Positions 39,689-50,925 of a stretch of DNA of 64,000 nt are shown here, piece after piece. The notes below the pieces were generated by a model. It made no database searches, had not been told where the DNA came from, and saw only the letters and a list, made by a program, of their open reading frames with translations. How positions within the stretch are numbered: position 1 is the stretch's first letter; every line of letters begins with the position of its first letter. Source of the DNA: Salinimicrobium profundisediminis (GTDB lineage: Bacteria > Bacteroidota > Bacteroidia > Flavobacteriales > Flavobacteriaceae); NCBI RefSeq assembly GCF_026241755.1, contig NZ_JAPJDA010000007.1, forward strand, positions 1 to 64,000, written 5' to 3'. A program made the translations under genes and the position numbers.

Positions 39689-40394
39689 AGATAGTGGGCT
39701 TTTTATGAAGGTCCACTTTTGTTTTACGCCAGTCGGCAGCAGTTTTGGTCACTATAAATTCTGTTGGTAAAGTAAGATCACAGGCGATGCAAATACGGGT
39801 GCCGGGATGCAGCACCTGAGTGAGGTCTTCCAGCATTTTATTGTTACGGTAAGGAGTTTCAATAAAAGACTGCGCCTGGTTCTTCTCATGAGAGATCTTT
39901 TCCAGGTTTTTAATTTCTCCCTTTCTGGCAGCCTTATCAATGGGAAGATATCCGTTAAAAGCAAAGTTTTGACCATTCATTCCTGAAGCCATCATGGCCA
40001 GAAGAATAGAGGAGGGGCCCACCATCGGGACAACCTGAATGCCTTCTCTGTGAGCAATTTTCACCACTTCGGCACCGGGATCTGCAACTCCGGGGCAACC
40101 TGCTTCACTCAATAAACCTATATCTTTACCTGTTTTACAGGCTTCTAAAAATCCTGAAACTTCCGCAGGATCGGTATGTTTGTTTAATATGAAAAACTGA
40201 AGTGAAGGCTGAGATTTACCGGGAACTAATTTCTTTATTGCCCTGCGGGCGGTCTTTTCATTTTCTGCAATAAAAATGTCAAGACGTTCTACCTGATGTT
40301 GTACTGTGGCCGGTAAAACTTCAAGAGGTTCATTGTCACCCAGAGTGGTGGGTAGCAAATATAATTTTCCGGAATAGGAGAAGGGAGAGCTCAA
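39666..40394 (-). CDS. Tetrapyrrole-methylase-type SAM methyltransferase (RsmI-like)
   Basis: The 242-aa protein has the family motifs KLYLLPTTLGDNEPLEVLP, LLSEAGCPGVADPG for SAM binding and VVPMVGPSSILLAMMASG. RsmI, which methylates C1402 of 16S rRNA, is the closest named relative, but the protein lacks RsmI's extra C-terminal region of about 40 residues, so the exact target is open. It is the last gene of the dnaA operon and overlaps the opposing gene at its 3' end. Confidence 0.9.
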   Translation of the reverse strand: MSSPFSYSGKLYLLPTTLGDNEPLEVLPATVQHQVERLDIFIAENEKTARRAIKKLVPGKSQPSLQFFILNKHTDPAEVSGFLEACKTGKDIGLLSEAGCPGVADPGAEVVKIAHREGIQVVPMVGPSSILLAMMASGMNGQNFAFNGYLPIDKAARKGEIKNLEKISHEKNQAQSFIETPYRNNKMLEDLTQVLHPGTRICIACDLTLPTEFIVTKTAADWRKTKVDLHKKPTIFILQKDY

Positions 40395-40395
40395 T

Positions 40396-40851
40396 CTATT
40401 GGTGTTTTTCAGCTATGATCGTGCAGGCTTCATCCAGCATGTTGTAAACTTTTTTGAATCCGTTGGCGCCGCCATGGTAAGGATCGGGAACTTCAACATT
40501 CTCTCCTGGAAAGACCTCATTAAGAATGAGAGAAACTTTCTCCCTGTCCTGTTCATTTCTTGCCAGGGACAGTACGTCGTGATAATTTGACATATCCATC
40601 ACGTAGATCCTGTCAAAATTGTCGAAATCTTCTGGTGAAAATTGCCGACCCCGTTGTGTTCTAATTTCAAGATTATTTTCTCTGGCAATATCTACCGATC
40701 TTGGGTCGGGGCAGTCATCTACATGATAGTTGCTTGTTCCTGCCGAATCGACAAAAACTTTTTCAGCATCAACTTTAGATTTTAGAATGCCTTCGGCCAG
40801 GGGTGACCTGCAAATGTTGCCAAGGCACACCATCAGGATCCGGGTTTTCAT
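40396..40851 (-). CDS. Low-molecular-weight protein-tyrosine phosphatase
   Basis: The 151-aa protein has the CX5R signature near the N-terminus (VCLGNICRSPLAEGI) and the catalytic Asp in VPDPYHGGANGF, both essential for this family. Substrates may be phosphotyrosine proteins of capsule or stress pathways. It sits between dnaA and the methyltransferase gene with one base on each side, so the three form an operon. Confidence 0.95.
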   Translation of the reverse strand: MKTRILMVCLGNICRSPLAEGILKSKVDAEKVFVDSAGTSNYHVDDCPDPRSVDIARENNLEIRTQRGRQFSPEDFDNFDRIYVMDMSNYHDVLSLARNEQDREKVSLILNEVFPGENVEVPDPYHGGANGFKKVYNMLDEACTIIAEKHQ

Positions 40852-40852
40852 A

Positions 40853-42280
40853 TTACAGGGTTAGTTTTTTGTTGATATCCTCAACAAATTTCTGAAATTG
40901 TTTATCGGTTGAAGCTAAATTGTCAACTGTTTTGCAGGCATGCAAAACGGTGGCGTGATCCCTTTTTCCAATTTGAGAACCTATACTTGCCAAAGAAGCT
41001 TTAGTGAACTTTTTTGCAAAGAACATCGCCAGTTGGCGCGCCTGCACAATGTGTCTTTTACGCGTTTTAGATTGAAGGGTTTCCACATCCATCTGGAAGT
41101 ATTCGCTCACCACCTTCTGAATATAATCTATAGAAACTTCGCGCTTGGTGTTCTTAACGTAGTTATCAACGATCTTCTTTGCCAGCTCAAGTGTGATATC
41201 TTTCTTATTGAAAGAGGAATGGGCTATCAAAGAGATTATTGCTCCCTCCAGTTCACGAATATTGGTCTTAATATTGTTGGCAAGGAATTCCACGATCTCT
41301 TCGGGCATTTCCACCCCGTCACGATAGAGTTTACTCTTAATGATTTGTACTCTTGTTTCGGTATCAGGATGTTGTAATTCGGCTGAAAGCCCCCACTTAA
41401 AACGGGACAGGAGTCGTTGTTCAATATCCTGCATGTCTACCGGAGCCTTGTCACTGGTTAGAATAACCTGCTTTCGGTTTTGATGAAGGTGATTAAAAAT
41501 ATGGAAGAAAACATCCTGGGTCCCGGCTTTCCCAGAAAGCAACTGAATGTCATCTACTATCAATACGTCAATGATCTGATAGAAATGTATAAAATCATTA
41601 CGGTTATTCTTCTTTACTGATTCTATATACTGCTGCGTAAATTTTTCGGCAGAAATATAAAGAACTGTCTTCTCGGGATACTTGTCTTTAATTTCAATCC
41701 CTATAGAATGTGCCAGGTGTGTCTTTCCCAAACCAACGCCGCCAAAAATAAGCAATGGGTTAAAGGAAGTTTCCCCCGGTTTATTAGCCACAGCCAACCC
41801 GGCAGACCTTGCAAGCCTGTTTGAATCTCCTTCTAAAAAGTTATCAAAATTATAACTTGGGTTAAGTTGTGATTCGATCTTTACATTCCTTATTCCGGGA
41901 ATGATGAACGGGTTCTTTAACTCGGGATTTTTGTTCTTTATAGGTACATCAACTTCCTGGGAAGCAACATTAGAACGGTTGGTACTCGGTATCTTTTCTG
42001 TAAAAGGTTGTTTGTTTCCGTACGTATTTTCCATTCTTATGACATACACCAGTTTTGCCTGGTCTCCCAGCACTCTATTTAACGAAACTTTAAGAAGTTT
42101 AACATAGTGCTCTTCCAGCCACTCGTAGAAAAATTTTGAAGGTACCTGAATGCTTAGGGCGCTCTCTGAAAGTTTTACCGCCTTGATAGGTTCAAACCAC
42201 GTTTTATACGCCTGTGGAGTAATATTATCTTTAATAAAAGTAAGGCAGTTATTCCAAACTGATTGCGCAGTTTCTGACAT
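40853..42280 (-). CDS. dnaA: Chromosomal replication initiator protein DnaA
   Basis: DnaA binds oriC as an ATP-dependent oligomer and opens the duplex. The start at 42280 (MSETAQSVWNNCLTFIKDN) gives 475 aa, the usual flavobacterial length; an in-frame ATG at 42325 would add 15 residues. Domains: helicase-loading N-terminus, variable linker (about 90-140), AAA+ core with GGVGLGKTHLAHSIG and VLIVDDIQ, and a C-terminal DNA-binding domain with GKRDHATVLHACK. No cluster of TTATCCACA boxes is visible nearby. Confidence 0.97.
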   Translation of the reverse strand: MSETAQSVWNNCLTFIKDNITPQAYKTWFEPIKAVKLSESALSIQVPSKFFYEWLEEHYVKLLKVSLNRVLGDQAKLVYVIRMENTYGNKQPFTEKIPSTNRSNVASQEVDVPIKNKNPELKNPFIIPGIRNVKIESQLNPSYNFDNFLEGDSNRLARSAGLAVANKPGETSFNPLLIFGGVGLGKTHLAHSIGIEIKDKYPEKTVLYISAEKFTQQYIESVKKNNRNDFIHFYQIIDVLIVDDIQLLSGKAGTQDVFFHIFNHLHQNRKQVILTSDKAPVDMQDIEQRLLSRFKWGLSAELQHPDTETRVQIIKSKLYRDGVEMPEEIVEFLANNIKTNIRELEGAIISLIAHSSFNKKDITLELAKKIVDNYVKNTKREVSIDYIQKVVSEYFQMDVETLQSKTRKRHIVQARQLAMFFAKKFTKASLASIGSQIGKRDHATVLHACKTVDNLASTDKQFQKFVEDINKKLTL

Positions 42281-42491
42281 TCCGGAGTCTAAATTTATAA
42301 TACGTTTGTTAGTAGTGGTTTCCATAAGAAAAAGAGAAAATGTCTTTCTCCCGGGTTTTTTAGAGCAACAAATATGTGAACAAATTATCTGAAAAAAAAA
42401 CGTTTGCCTACTTGAAATTTAACAAAAATTTTAGCATACTTCGTTCACTGTGAAAGTACAAAACCGAATCAAATAATTCATTAAAAAAATC

Positions 42492-42890
42492 ATGAAAAGC
42501 CACTTCACCTATGTTAAAGTTCGATATGCAGAGACAGACCAAATGGGAGTCGTATATCACGGCAACTATGCTCAATATCTTGAAATTGCACGTATTGACT
42601 GGTTAGATGCTATTGGGATCTCCTATCGCAAAATGGAAGAAGAGGGAGTGATGCTGCCGGTTTACGAACTCAACCTTAAGTTTAAGAAATCGGCTAAATT
42701 TGATGACGAATTAAAGATCGAAACGCGCCTAAAAAAGAAACCGGGAGTGCGTATTGAATTTGAGTATGAAATCTTTAATCAACATGGGGAACTGCTCACC
42801 GAAGCTGAAACTACCCTCATCTTTGTGGATATGGAAAAGAACAAACCTATTAAATGTCCGCAACACATTCTTGAAAAGCTGGGGTTTTAA
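42492..42890 (+). CDS. Acyl-CoA thioesterase, YbgC/FadM type
   Basis: The 132-aa hotdog protein has the family active-site region VRYAETDQMGVVYHGNYAQYLEIAR with the catalytic Asp. It hydrolyses acyl-CoA thioesters; the physiological substrate is not evident. It is divergent from dnaA, and its stop overlaps the convergent YigZ-family gene by 4 bases. Confidence 0.94.
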   Translation: MKSHFTYVKVRYAETDQMGVVYHGNYAQYLEIARIDWLDAIGISYRKMEEEGVMLPVYELNLKFKKSAKFDDELKIETRLKKKPGVRIEFEYEIFNQHGELLTEAETTLIFVDMEKNKPIKCPQHILEKLGF

Positions 42891-43501
42891 TCTTCCAGCT
42901 CTTTAATCATTACTTTATAAGTAGCGTCAAATTTTTCGTAGATCCTTTCGGCTTCACTTTTTCTGACCGAAATGATAATCTTACAATCCAGTTCAAGAAT
43001 TTGATCCACTACATTTAGGTTATTTTCCTTGATCACCCGCATCACTTTGTTCATTTCGGGATAATCGAAAGAGATCTCAAATTTAAGGTCGATGGTGCGG
43101 GTAACGATGTTAGATTCCTCCAGTGCCATCTGGGCCGCAGTTTTGTAGGCATTGATCAATCCTCCAACTCCCAGTTTTACCCCGCCAAAATACCGTACTA
43201 CCACAATGAGAATGTTGGTAACTTCAAACGACTGAATTTGCCCGTAAATAGGCATTCCGGCTGAATTTGATGGTTCGCCGTCATCATTAGCCCGGTAATG
43301 AAAGTCACTTTTACCAAGCTGCCAGGCGTAACACCAGTGCCGTGCGGCATGATGTTTCTTCTTGAGGTCTTCAAGATGTTCTTTAGCCTCTTCTTCAGTG
43401 GTAACAGGGAAGGCATAGCCAAAGAATTTACTGTTCTTGTCCTTAAAAAGGACTTCTGCGGAAGGTTTCGTGATGGTTTTATAAGTGTCTTTTACATCCA
43501 T
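42887..43501 (-). CDS. YigZ/IMPACT-family protein
   Basis: The 204-aa protein has the IMPACT N-terminal domain (SKFFGYAFPVTTEEEA, HHAARHWCYAWQLG, DGEPSNSAGMPI, VVVRYFGGVKLGVGGL) and a C-terminal DUF1949 ferredoxin-like domain. The family is linked to translation factors, but no reaction is known. Its start overlaps the transporter gene by 10 bases. Confidence 0.94.
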   Translation of the reverse strand: MDVKDTYKTITKPSAEVLFKDKNSKFFGYAFPVTTEEEAKEHLEDLKKKHHAARHWCYAWQLGKSDFHYRANDDGEPSNSAGMPIYGQIQSFEVTNILIVVVRYFGGVKLGVGGLINAYKTAAQMALEESNIVTRTIDLKFEISFDYPEMNKVMRVIKENNLNVVDQILELDCKIIISVRKSEAERIYEKFDATYKVMIKELED

Positions 43502-44370
43502 TCTTCAGAAGTTGCGATTAAAATGATACTGGCAACTGCCAGAAGGATCCCAATCCAGTTCTTTGGCAGCATTCTTTCCTTAAATAAAAGAATTCCGAGG
43601 AAAGTAGAGATCATCACAATAGCGACATTGTTCAGGGGGAAGATCGTAGAACTTTCCATGCCTTCTGTGCGAAGAGCCAGTACAAGAAAATAAATAGAAC
43701 CAAAATTCGGAATTCCTAAAGCCACGCCGCCAATGACATTTTTGAAATTTAACTTGAGAGATCCTCTTATTCCCTGAAAAATTAGAATACAAACGCCAAT
43801 AATTCCCGCAATGGCAAAAATAGTTGACGAGAACAAGGCTACATCGGCTTCGGCGACATAAGAAGTTTCCAAAAATTTGAGGGTAGTATCAATAATTCCG
43901 CTGCCAAAGAACACCAGGAGTGGAAAGATCAGGTTCCTCTTTTTGATCTTAATTCCTTCTTTCTTCTTAATCGAAGTCAGGTAAACAGCCACCAGGGCGA
44001 GTATAATTCCGAAGATCTTGATCCAGCCTGTGCTTTCATTATATAAAATGATCCCAAAAAGTACAGGAATGGCAACCGACATTTTTGTAGCGACAGAGAC
44101 TACCGATAATCCGCTTTTTTGGGTGGTAAGCGCCGCCAGGTAAAACACAGCGATAAACATAAACCCGAGAATGAAGGTTCCTAGAAACCAGTCTTCAGAA
44201 AACACTTTTAGCGGATCTATGGGTTGGCGGTCCACAAGCATCCCCGCCGAAAAGGCGAAAAAATAATTGAAAATTATGGCCTGTAGCGTGTTGATCTTGA
44301 AGCGCTCAAAAAGTTTGAAGATCACGAAGATCACACTTGAAGAAAGCACACTTAACAGCAGGTAGATCAA
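43492..44370 (-). CDS. EamA/DMT-family transporter
   Basis: The 292-aa integral membrane protein has about ten hydrophobic helices in two related halves, as in drug/metabolite transporters. The exported or imported compound is unknown. It overlaps both neighbours (10 bases with YigZ and 4 bases with the HAD gene), indicating one operon ribD-HAD-EamA-yigZ. Confidence 0.9.
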   Translation of the reverse strand: MIYLLLSVLSSSVIFVIFKLFERFKINTLQAIIFNYFFAFSAGMLVDRQPIDPLKVFSEDWFLGTFILGFMFIAVFYLAALTTQKSGLSVVSVATKMSVAIPVLFGIILYNESTGWIKIFGIILALVAVYLTSIKKKEGIKIKKRNLIFPLLVFFGSGIIDTTLKFLETSYVAEADVALFSSTIFAIAGIIGVCILIFQGIRGSLKLNFKNVIGGVALGIPNFGSIYFLVLALRTEGMESSTIFPLNNVAIVMISTFLGILLFKERMLPKNWIGILLAVASIILIATSEEWM

Positions 44371-44975
44371 AACAAATCGCTTTTAATGGTGAATAGATCG
44401 ACCACATCCTCATTTACAGGATCAATATTCCAGGTGTGAATGCCCAGTTTTGCAGCCGCTTCGGTATTTTCGGGAGTGTCGTCAATAAAAAGCGTCTCCT
44501 CTGGGTTTAGATCGTGTTGTTGCAGTACAAAACTGTAAATTTCTTGATCGGGTTTGCGCAGGTTGATCTCCTGGGAAAGGTAAAAGGCGTCAAAACAGTT
44601 TTTAAACTCCTCAAAAAATGAAATATGCTGTTTTACCCAGTCAATATGAATATGGTTGGTGTTGCTCAACAAAATGAGTTTGTATTTACCCTCTTCTTTT
44701 AACTGCTGAAGAAATTCAAGCCTGTACTTCGGAAAATCAATTAAAATGGAATTCCACGACTTCACAAATACTTCTGAAGTCAACTTCGGAAAAGATTTGC
44801 TATACCCTGAAATGAATGCTTCCGAAGAGATTAAACCTTTTTCATAGGCCATGTTTTGCTGCAGCATTTCCTCTGAAAAATGGGATATTTCGAACTTCTT
44901 TAATTCCCGTGCCGTGGCTGGTTTATCGAGGTTGAGAAACACATCTCCAAAATCAAATATGATGGTTTTAATCAT
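44367..44975 (-). CDS. HAD-family hydrolase
   Basis: The 202-aa protein has HAD motif I (IIFDFGDVFLNLD, nucleophile Asp), motif II (LILLSNTNHIH), Lys in NLRKPDQEIYSFVL, and motif IV (ETLFIDDTPENTEAA). It resembles the YihX/alpha-D-glucose-1-phosphatase-like branch. In the operon it follows ribD with an 8-base overlap, and a role in dephosphorylating a riboflavin intermediate is possible but only an inference. Confidence 0.92.
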   Translation of the reverse strand: MIKTIIFDFGDVFLNLDKPATARELKKFEISHFSEEMLQQNMAYEKGLISSEAFISGYSKSFPKLTSEVFVKSWNSILIDFPKYRLEFLQQLKEEGKYKLILLSNTNHIHIDWVKQHISFFEEFKNCFDAFYLSQEINLRKPDQEIYSFVLQQHDLNPEETLFIDDTPENTEAAAKLGIHTWNIDPVNEDVVDLFTIKSDLF

Positions 44976-46023
44976 TGAAAATAACTTTTAGGTGGTCCTG
45001 ATCCACTTTTGTTTCAGAAATAAGCCTGCCGGTCACTTCGGGAGCTTTTATTCCCTCTTTAAAATGTGTTTTTCCGGTGAAAATCCGGGCTTCATCCCAT
45101 AAACCGGCATCAATAAAGGTCTGCAGGGTTTGCCGGCCGCCTTCAATGATCACCGACTGGATTTCGTGACGGAAAAGTACTTCACAAACCTGTTGCGCAA
45201 GGTCTTCCTTGAAATCCAGGGTCTCAAAAATGACATTTTTGGACAACATTTTTTCTGAAGGATCTTCAGTAAGAACAATTGTCTTCACCGATCCGTCAAA
45301 AAGGTAAGAATCTGCCGGAATTCTAAGGTTTCTGTCCAGCACAAGCCTGACAGGGTCATTTCCCTGCCACAAGCGGGTGTTGAGTTGAGGGTTATCGGCT
45401 ACGGCAGTGTTCGTGCCCACCATGATCGCCTGTTCTTCGGCGCGCCATTTGTGAACCAGCTGTTTTGTGTATTTCCCGGTGATCCAAACCGGTTTTCTTT
45501 TGGCATTTTTGAGAGGTAAGGGCGCTAAAAATCCGTCGCTGCTCCGGGCCCATTTCAGAATAATATAAGGGCGTTTTTTCGTGTGAAAGGTGAAAAAGCG
45601 TTTGTTGAGTTCGCGGCATTCCTGTTCCAGAACACCCACTCTTACCTCGCAACCGGCGTCCATCAGCTTCTTAATTCCCTTTCCTGCAACTTCCGAAAAT
45701 GGATCTACAGTGCCAATCACCACTTTTTTGATTCCGCAGTCAATGATCAGGTTGCTGCAGGGTGGAGTTTTTCCGTAATGGCTGCAGGGTTCCAGGCTTA
45801 CATAAATAGTAGACTTTGGAAGCAGACTTTTAACTTTTACCGAATTCACTGCATTTACTTCGGCGTGAGGTTCCCCGGCTTTTTGATGCCAGCCTTCGCC
45901 AATAATCACTTCATTATGAACAATAACACTGCCCACCACAGGGTTGGGGTAAGTCCTTCCCAGCCCGTTTTGCGCCAGCTGAATACAGCGGTTTATGTAT
46001 TTTTCATGTATCTTCACCGTCAC
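44968..46023 (-). CDS. ribD: Bifunctional riboflavin deaminase/reductase
   Basis: It performs the deamination and side-chain reduction steps of riboflavin synthesis (EC 3.5.4.26 and 1.1.1.193). The 351-aa protein has an N-terminal deaminase with the zinc motif HAEVNAV and PCSHYGKTPPCSNLI, then a C-terminal DHFR-like reductase starting near residue 150 (RPYIILKWARSSDGFLAPL). A copy of the dispersed palindrome lies in its coding sequence at 45223. It is first in the ribD-HAD-EamA-yigZ operon. Confidence 0.97.
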   Translation of the reverse strand: MTVKIHEKYINRCIQLAQNGLGRTYPNPVVGSVIVHNEVIIGEGWHQKAGEPHAEVNAVNSVKVKSLLPKSTIYVSLEPCSHYGKTPPCSNLIIDCGIKKVVIGTVDPFSEVAGKGIKKLMDAGCEVRVGVLEQECRELNKRFFTFHTKKRPYIILKWARSSDGFLAPLPLKNAKRKPVWITGKYTKQLVHKWRAEEQAIMVGTNTAVADNPQLNTRLWQGNDPVRLVLDRNLRIPADSYLFDGSVKTIVLTEDPSEKMLSKNVIFETLDFKEDLAQQVCEVLFRHEIQSVIIEGGRQTLQTFIDAGLWDEARIFTGKTHFKEGIKAPEVTGRLISETKVDQDHLKVIFND

Positions 46024-46046
46024 AAAAATAGCATTTAATAGAGATA

Positions 46047-46532
46047 ATGAGCAGTTATGTAATACGGGAAATTAAACCCGAAGATAATGAGCAGGTTAAA
46101 GACTTAATAAGGAATGTGCTGGTAGAAATGGGAGTTCCAAAAGTGGGAACAGCTTACGAAGATGCCGCCCTTGAAGATATGCATGCCGAATACAATGCGC
46201 CAAATAAGGAATATTTTGTTGTTGAAGATAAAGACAGGATCATTGGAGGCGCGGGAATTGCACCTTTGGCTAACTTTGAAGGGGCTATTTGTGAGCTTCA
46301 AAAAATGTATTTTTTACCTGAAGTGAGAGGAAAGGGTGTAGGTGCTCAAATGATGACTACCTGCCTGGAGTTTGCCAAAGAGCAGGGGTTCCAAAAATGC
46401 TATATTGAAACCCTGCCTTATATGAAACAGGCGCAGAAGCTCTATCTACGGTCCGGGTTTGAGTCTTTGGAAAAACCCTTGGGTGACACGGGACATTACA
46501 ACTGTACGGTGTGGTTGATAAAGGATCTTTGA
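46047..46532 (+). CDS. GNAT-family N-acetyltransferase
   Basis: The 161-aa protein has the GNAT acetyl-CoA binding segment LPEVRGKGVGAQMMTTCLEFAKEQGF and the motif YLRSGFESL. The substrate is unknown. It is divergent from ribD and followed by a low-complexity spacer rather than a gene. Confidence 0.92.
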   Translation: MSSYVIREIKPEDNEQVKDLIRNVLVEMGVPKVGTAYEDAALEDMHAEYNAPNKEYFVVEDKDRIIGGAGIAPLANFEGAICELQKMYFLPEVRGKGVGAQMMTTCLEFAKEQGFQKCYIETLPYMKQAQKLYLRSGFESLEKPLGDTGHYNCTVWLIKDL

Positions 46533-46539
46533 TCGTAAA

Positions 46540-46760
46540 TTCCAAAAACCAAGCACCAAGCACCAAAAATCAAGGACCAAAAACCAAAAAATACAAACCA
46601 AATTCCAAAGTTGATTTGAAGATTTAAGAATTTGGAGATTTGAAAATTAAAGATCTGCGGAAATCTGTGAGATCTGCGGGAAAAAATACAATTGTCTCTT
46701 CGTGTTCTTCTTTTTTCTCTTCGTGACCTCTGTGTGAAAAGAGTTCAATCGTTTCAAAAT
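46540..46760. repeat. Patchwork of low-complexity repeats
   Basis: Four different short-repeat patterns follow one another: ACCAAGCACCAAGCACCAA, then GATTTGAAGATTTAAGAATTT, then ATCTGCGGAAATCTGTGAGA, then a TTCGTG/TCTTC-rich run. Reading frames are broken throughout, so it is not coding. Similar stretches are scattered in Bacteroidota genomes. Confidence 0.65.
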
Positions 46761-46780
46761 ATTCAAAATGGCCGAAATTA

Positions 46781-47622
46781 ATGAAAATAACAGCCTTTAA
46801 AAATACCTTTTTTGACACCCTGGAAGGAGAGTACCCTAAGGAGGAAATTGGTTCTTTCTTTAATATTCTGCTGCAGGAGTTTACCGGACTCACCAGGTTG
46901 GATCTTGCTTTGAATCCGCAGCAGGAACTTCCGGCAGAAGCTGAGGAGAAGCTCAGGGCTGCTTTGCAAAGGCTTCAGCAACATGAACCCCTTCAATATA
47001 TTACCGGAACAACAGAATTCTTCGGATTAAATTTTCAGGTGAATTCAAACGTGCTAATTCCGAGGCCGGAGACCGAGGAGCTGGTGCAATGGATGCTTCA
47101 CGATCTTGATGCTTCCGAAGGAATAAAGATTTTAGATATTGGCACCGGTAGCGGCTGTATCGCAATTTCCCTCGCAAAACATTTACCCAAAGCCGAAATC
47201 ACAGCCATAGATATTTCTGAAAAAGCCCTGGAAACAGCAAAACTCAATGCCGGTTTAAATGAAGTAGCGGTGAACTTTATTCATAAAGATATTCTTGCTG
47301 CTGAAGGGCTGCCTTCAAAGTTTGATGTAGTAGTTTCCAATCCGCCTTATGTGCGGGAGCTCGAAAAAAAAGAGATGCAGCGCAATGTGCTCGAGCATGA
47401 ACCTGAAACAGCACTTTACGTAAAAGACCACGACCCGTTGATCTTCTACCGAAAAATCACAGAGCTGGCGGCCGATAACCTTGAACCGGGCGGGAAACTT
47501 TACTTTGAGATCAACCAGTACCTGGGAAAAGAAACGGAAGCACTTTTAGCAGAAAAAAATTTCGCAACCAGCTTAAAAAAGGATATTTTCGGGGTAGATC
47601 GCATGCTAAGAGGAATAAAATC

Positions 47623-47626
<4 letters not shown>
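46781..47626 (+). CDS. prmC: Release factor glutamine methyltransferase
   Basis: PrmC methylates the GGQ glutamine of peptide release factors. The 281-aa protein has an N-terminal helical domain, then LIPRPETEELVQW, the SAM loop ILDIGTGSGCIAISLA and the catalytic NPPY (VVSNPPYVRELE). It overlaps the next gene by 4 bases (ATGA). Confidence 0.97.
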
Positions 47627-50276
<2,650 letters not shown>

Positions 50277-50396
50277 TTATGTGCCCCAGGTAAGTATGGC
50301 AGTTAAAATTACCGAGAGAATCAAAAAGATAGTGAGCATTGATCTCTCCTGGAAATCCAGATAATCATAGCTTTTTTGAATTATTCTTTTAATCAT
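50277..50396 (-). CDS. Small single-span membrane protein
   Basis: The 39-codon frame encodes MIKRIIQKSYDYLDFQERS followed by the hydrophobic helix MLTIFLILSVILTAILTW. The positive-inside N-terminus and clean membrane segment look like a genuine small protein. It is convergent with ligA with no spacing. No family is recognised. Confidence 0.5.
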   Translation of the reverse strand: MIKRIIQKSYDYLDFQERSMLTIFLILSVILTAILTWGT

Positions 50397-50556
50397 GGTC
50401 AATTTTTTATTTCAAATTCATTTTTCAACTAAATAAAACCGGTCAAATTTAATTCTTTATAGAGTTGCAGCTGCTCCAGAATCATTTTTTAACCAAATTT
50501 TATTCTTCCCTCATCATTTGTTCTTATTAAAAAACGAAATCTGTAGGTGTAGGTTG

Positions 50557-50585
50557 TTGACTGTCAATATATAGATCTATATTTG
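50557..50585 (+). promoter_or_regulatory. Strong flavobacterial-type promoter upstream of the kinase region
   Basis: TTG (50557-50559), an 18-base spacer and TATATTTG (50578-50585) fit TTG-N17-23-TAnnTTTG exactly. The transcript would start near 50592, 16 bases before a 48-codon frame and about 330 bases before the histidine kinase. Confidence 0.6.
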
Positions 50586-50607
50586 GCGTGCAAAAGTATT
50601 ATATTGG

Positions 50608-50754
50608 ATGCACATTATTTATGATCCTGGTCACCTTATTATTCCAAATAAATCATTAAAATTAGGTATGATTTTAGGTGCTGTGATAGAAAAGAAATAC
50701 CCTTGTCTGATTGCTTCCGCGAATCTTAGGAGACATTTGAATATTGCACATTAA
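50608..50754 (+). CDS. Possible 48-aa protein
   Basis: The frame MHIIYDPGHLIIPNKSLKLG...RRHLNIAH starts just after the best promoter in the window. The protein is basic and shows no membrane helix. It has no recognised family and could be a remnant. Bases 50397-50925 hold this frame and the promoter, and otherwise nothing I can identify. Confidence 0.35.
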   Translation: MHIIYDPGHLIIPNKSLKLGMILGAVIEKKYPCLIASANLRRHLNIAH

Positions 50755-50925
50755 AATGTTAGAAGCCGCAGAGATTTACTTGTGATAAATACAAAAAGAG
50801 AAGGTGAAAAAGATCCGTAAACAGGATTTTAGTTAAAACTGAGGTAGCTAATAAAACAGTCTTAAAAAAAGCCTAATTTCGCCAATTAATGTAGTTTATC
50901 GATAAAAATAATTATTTCGTCGAGT

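Noticed and set aside
42281-42491. Chromosome origin (oriC) beside dnaA
   Set aside because: No cluster of TTATCCACA-like boxes and no clear unwinding element is visible. dnaA is often not at the origin in Bacteroidota.
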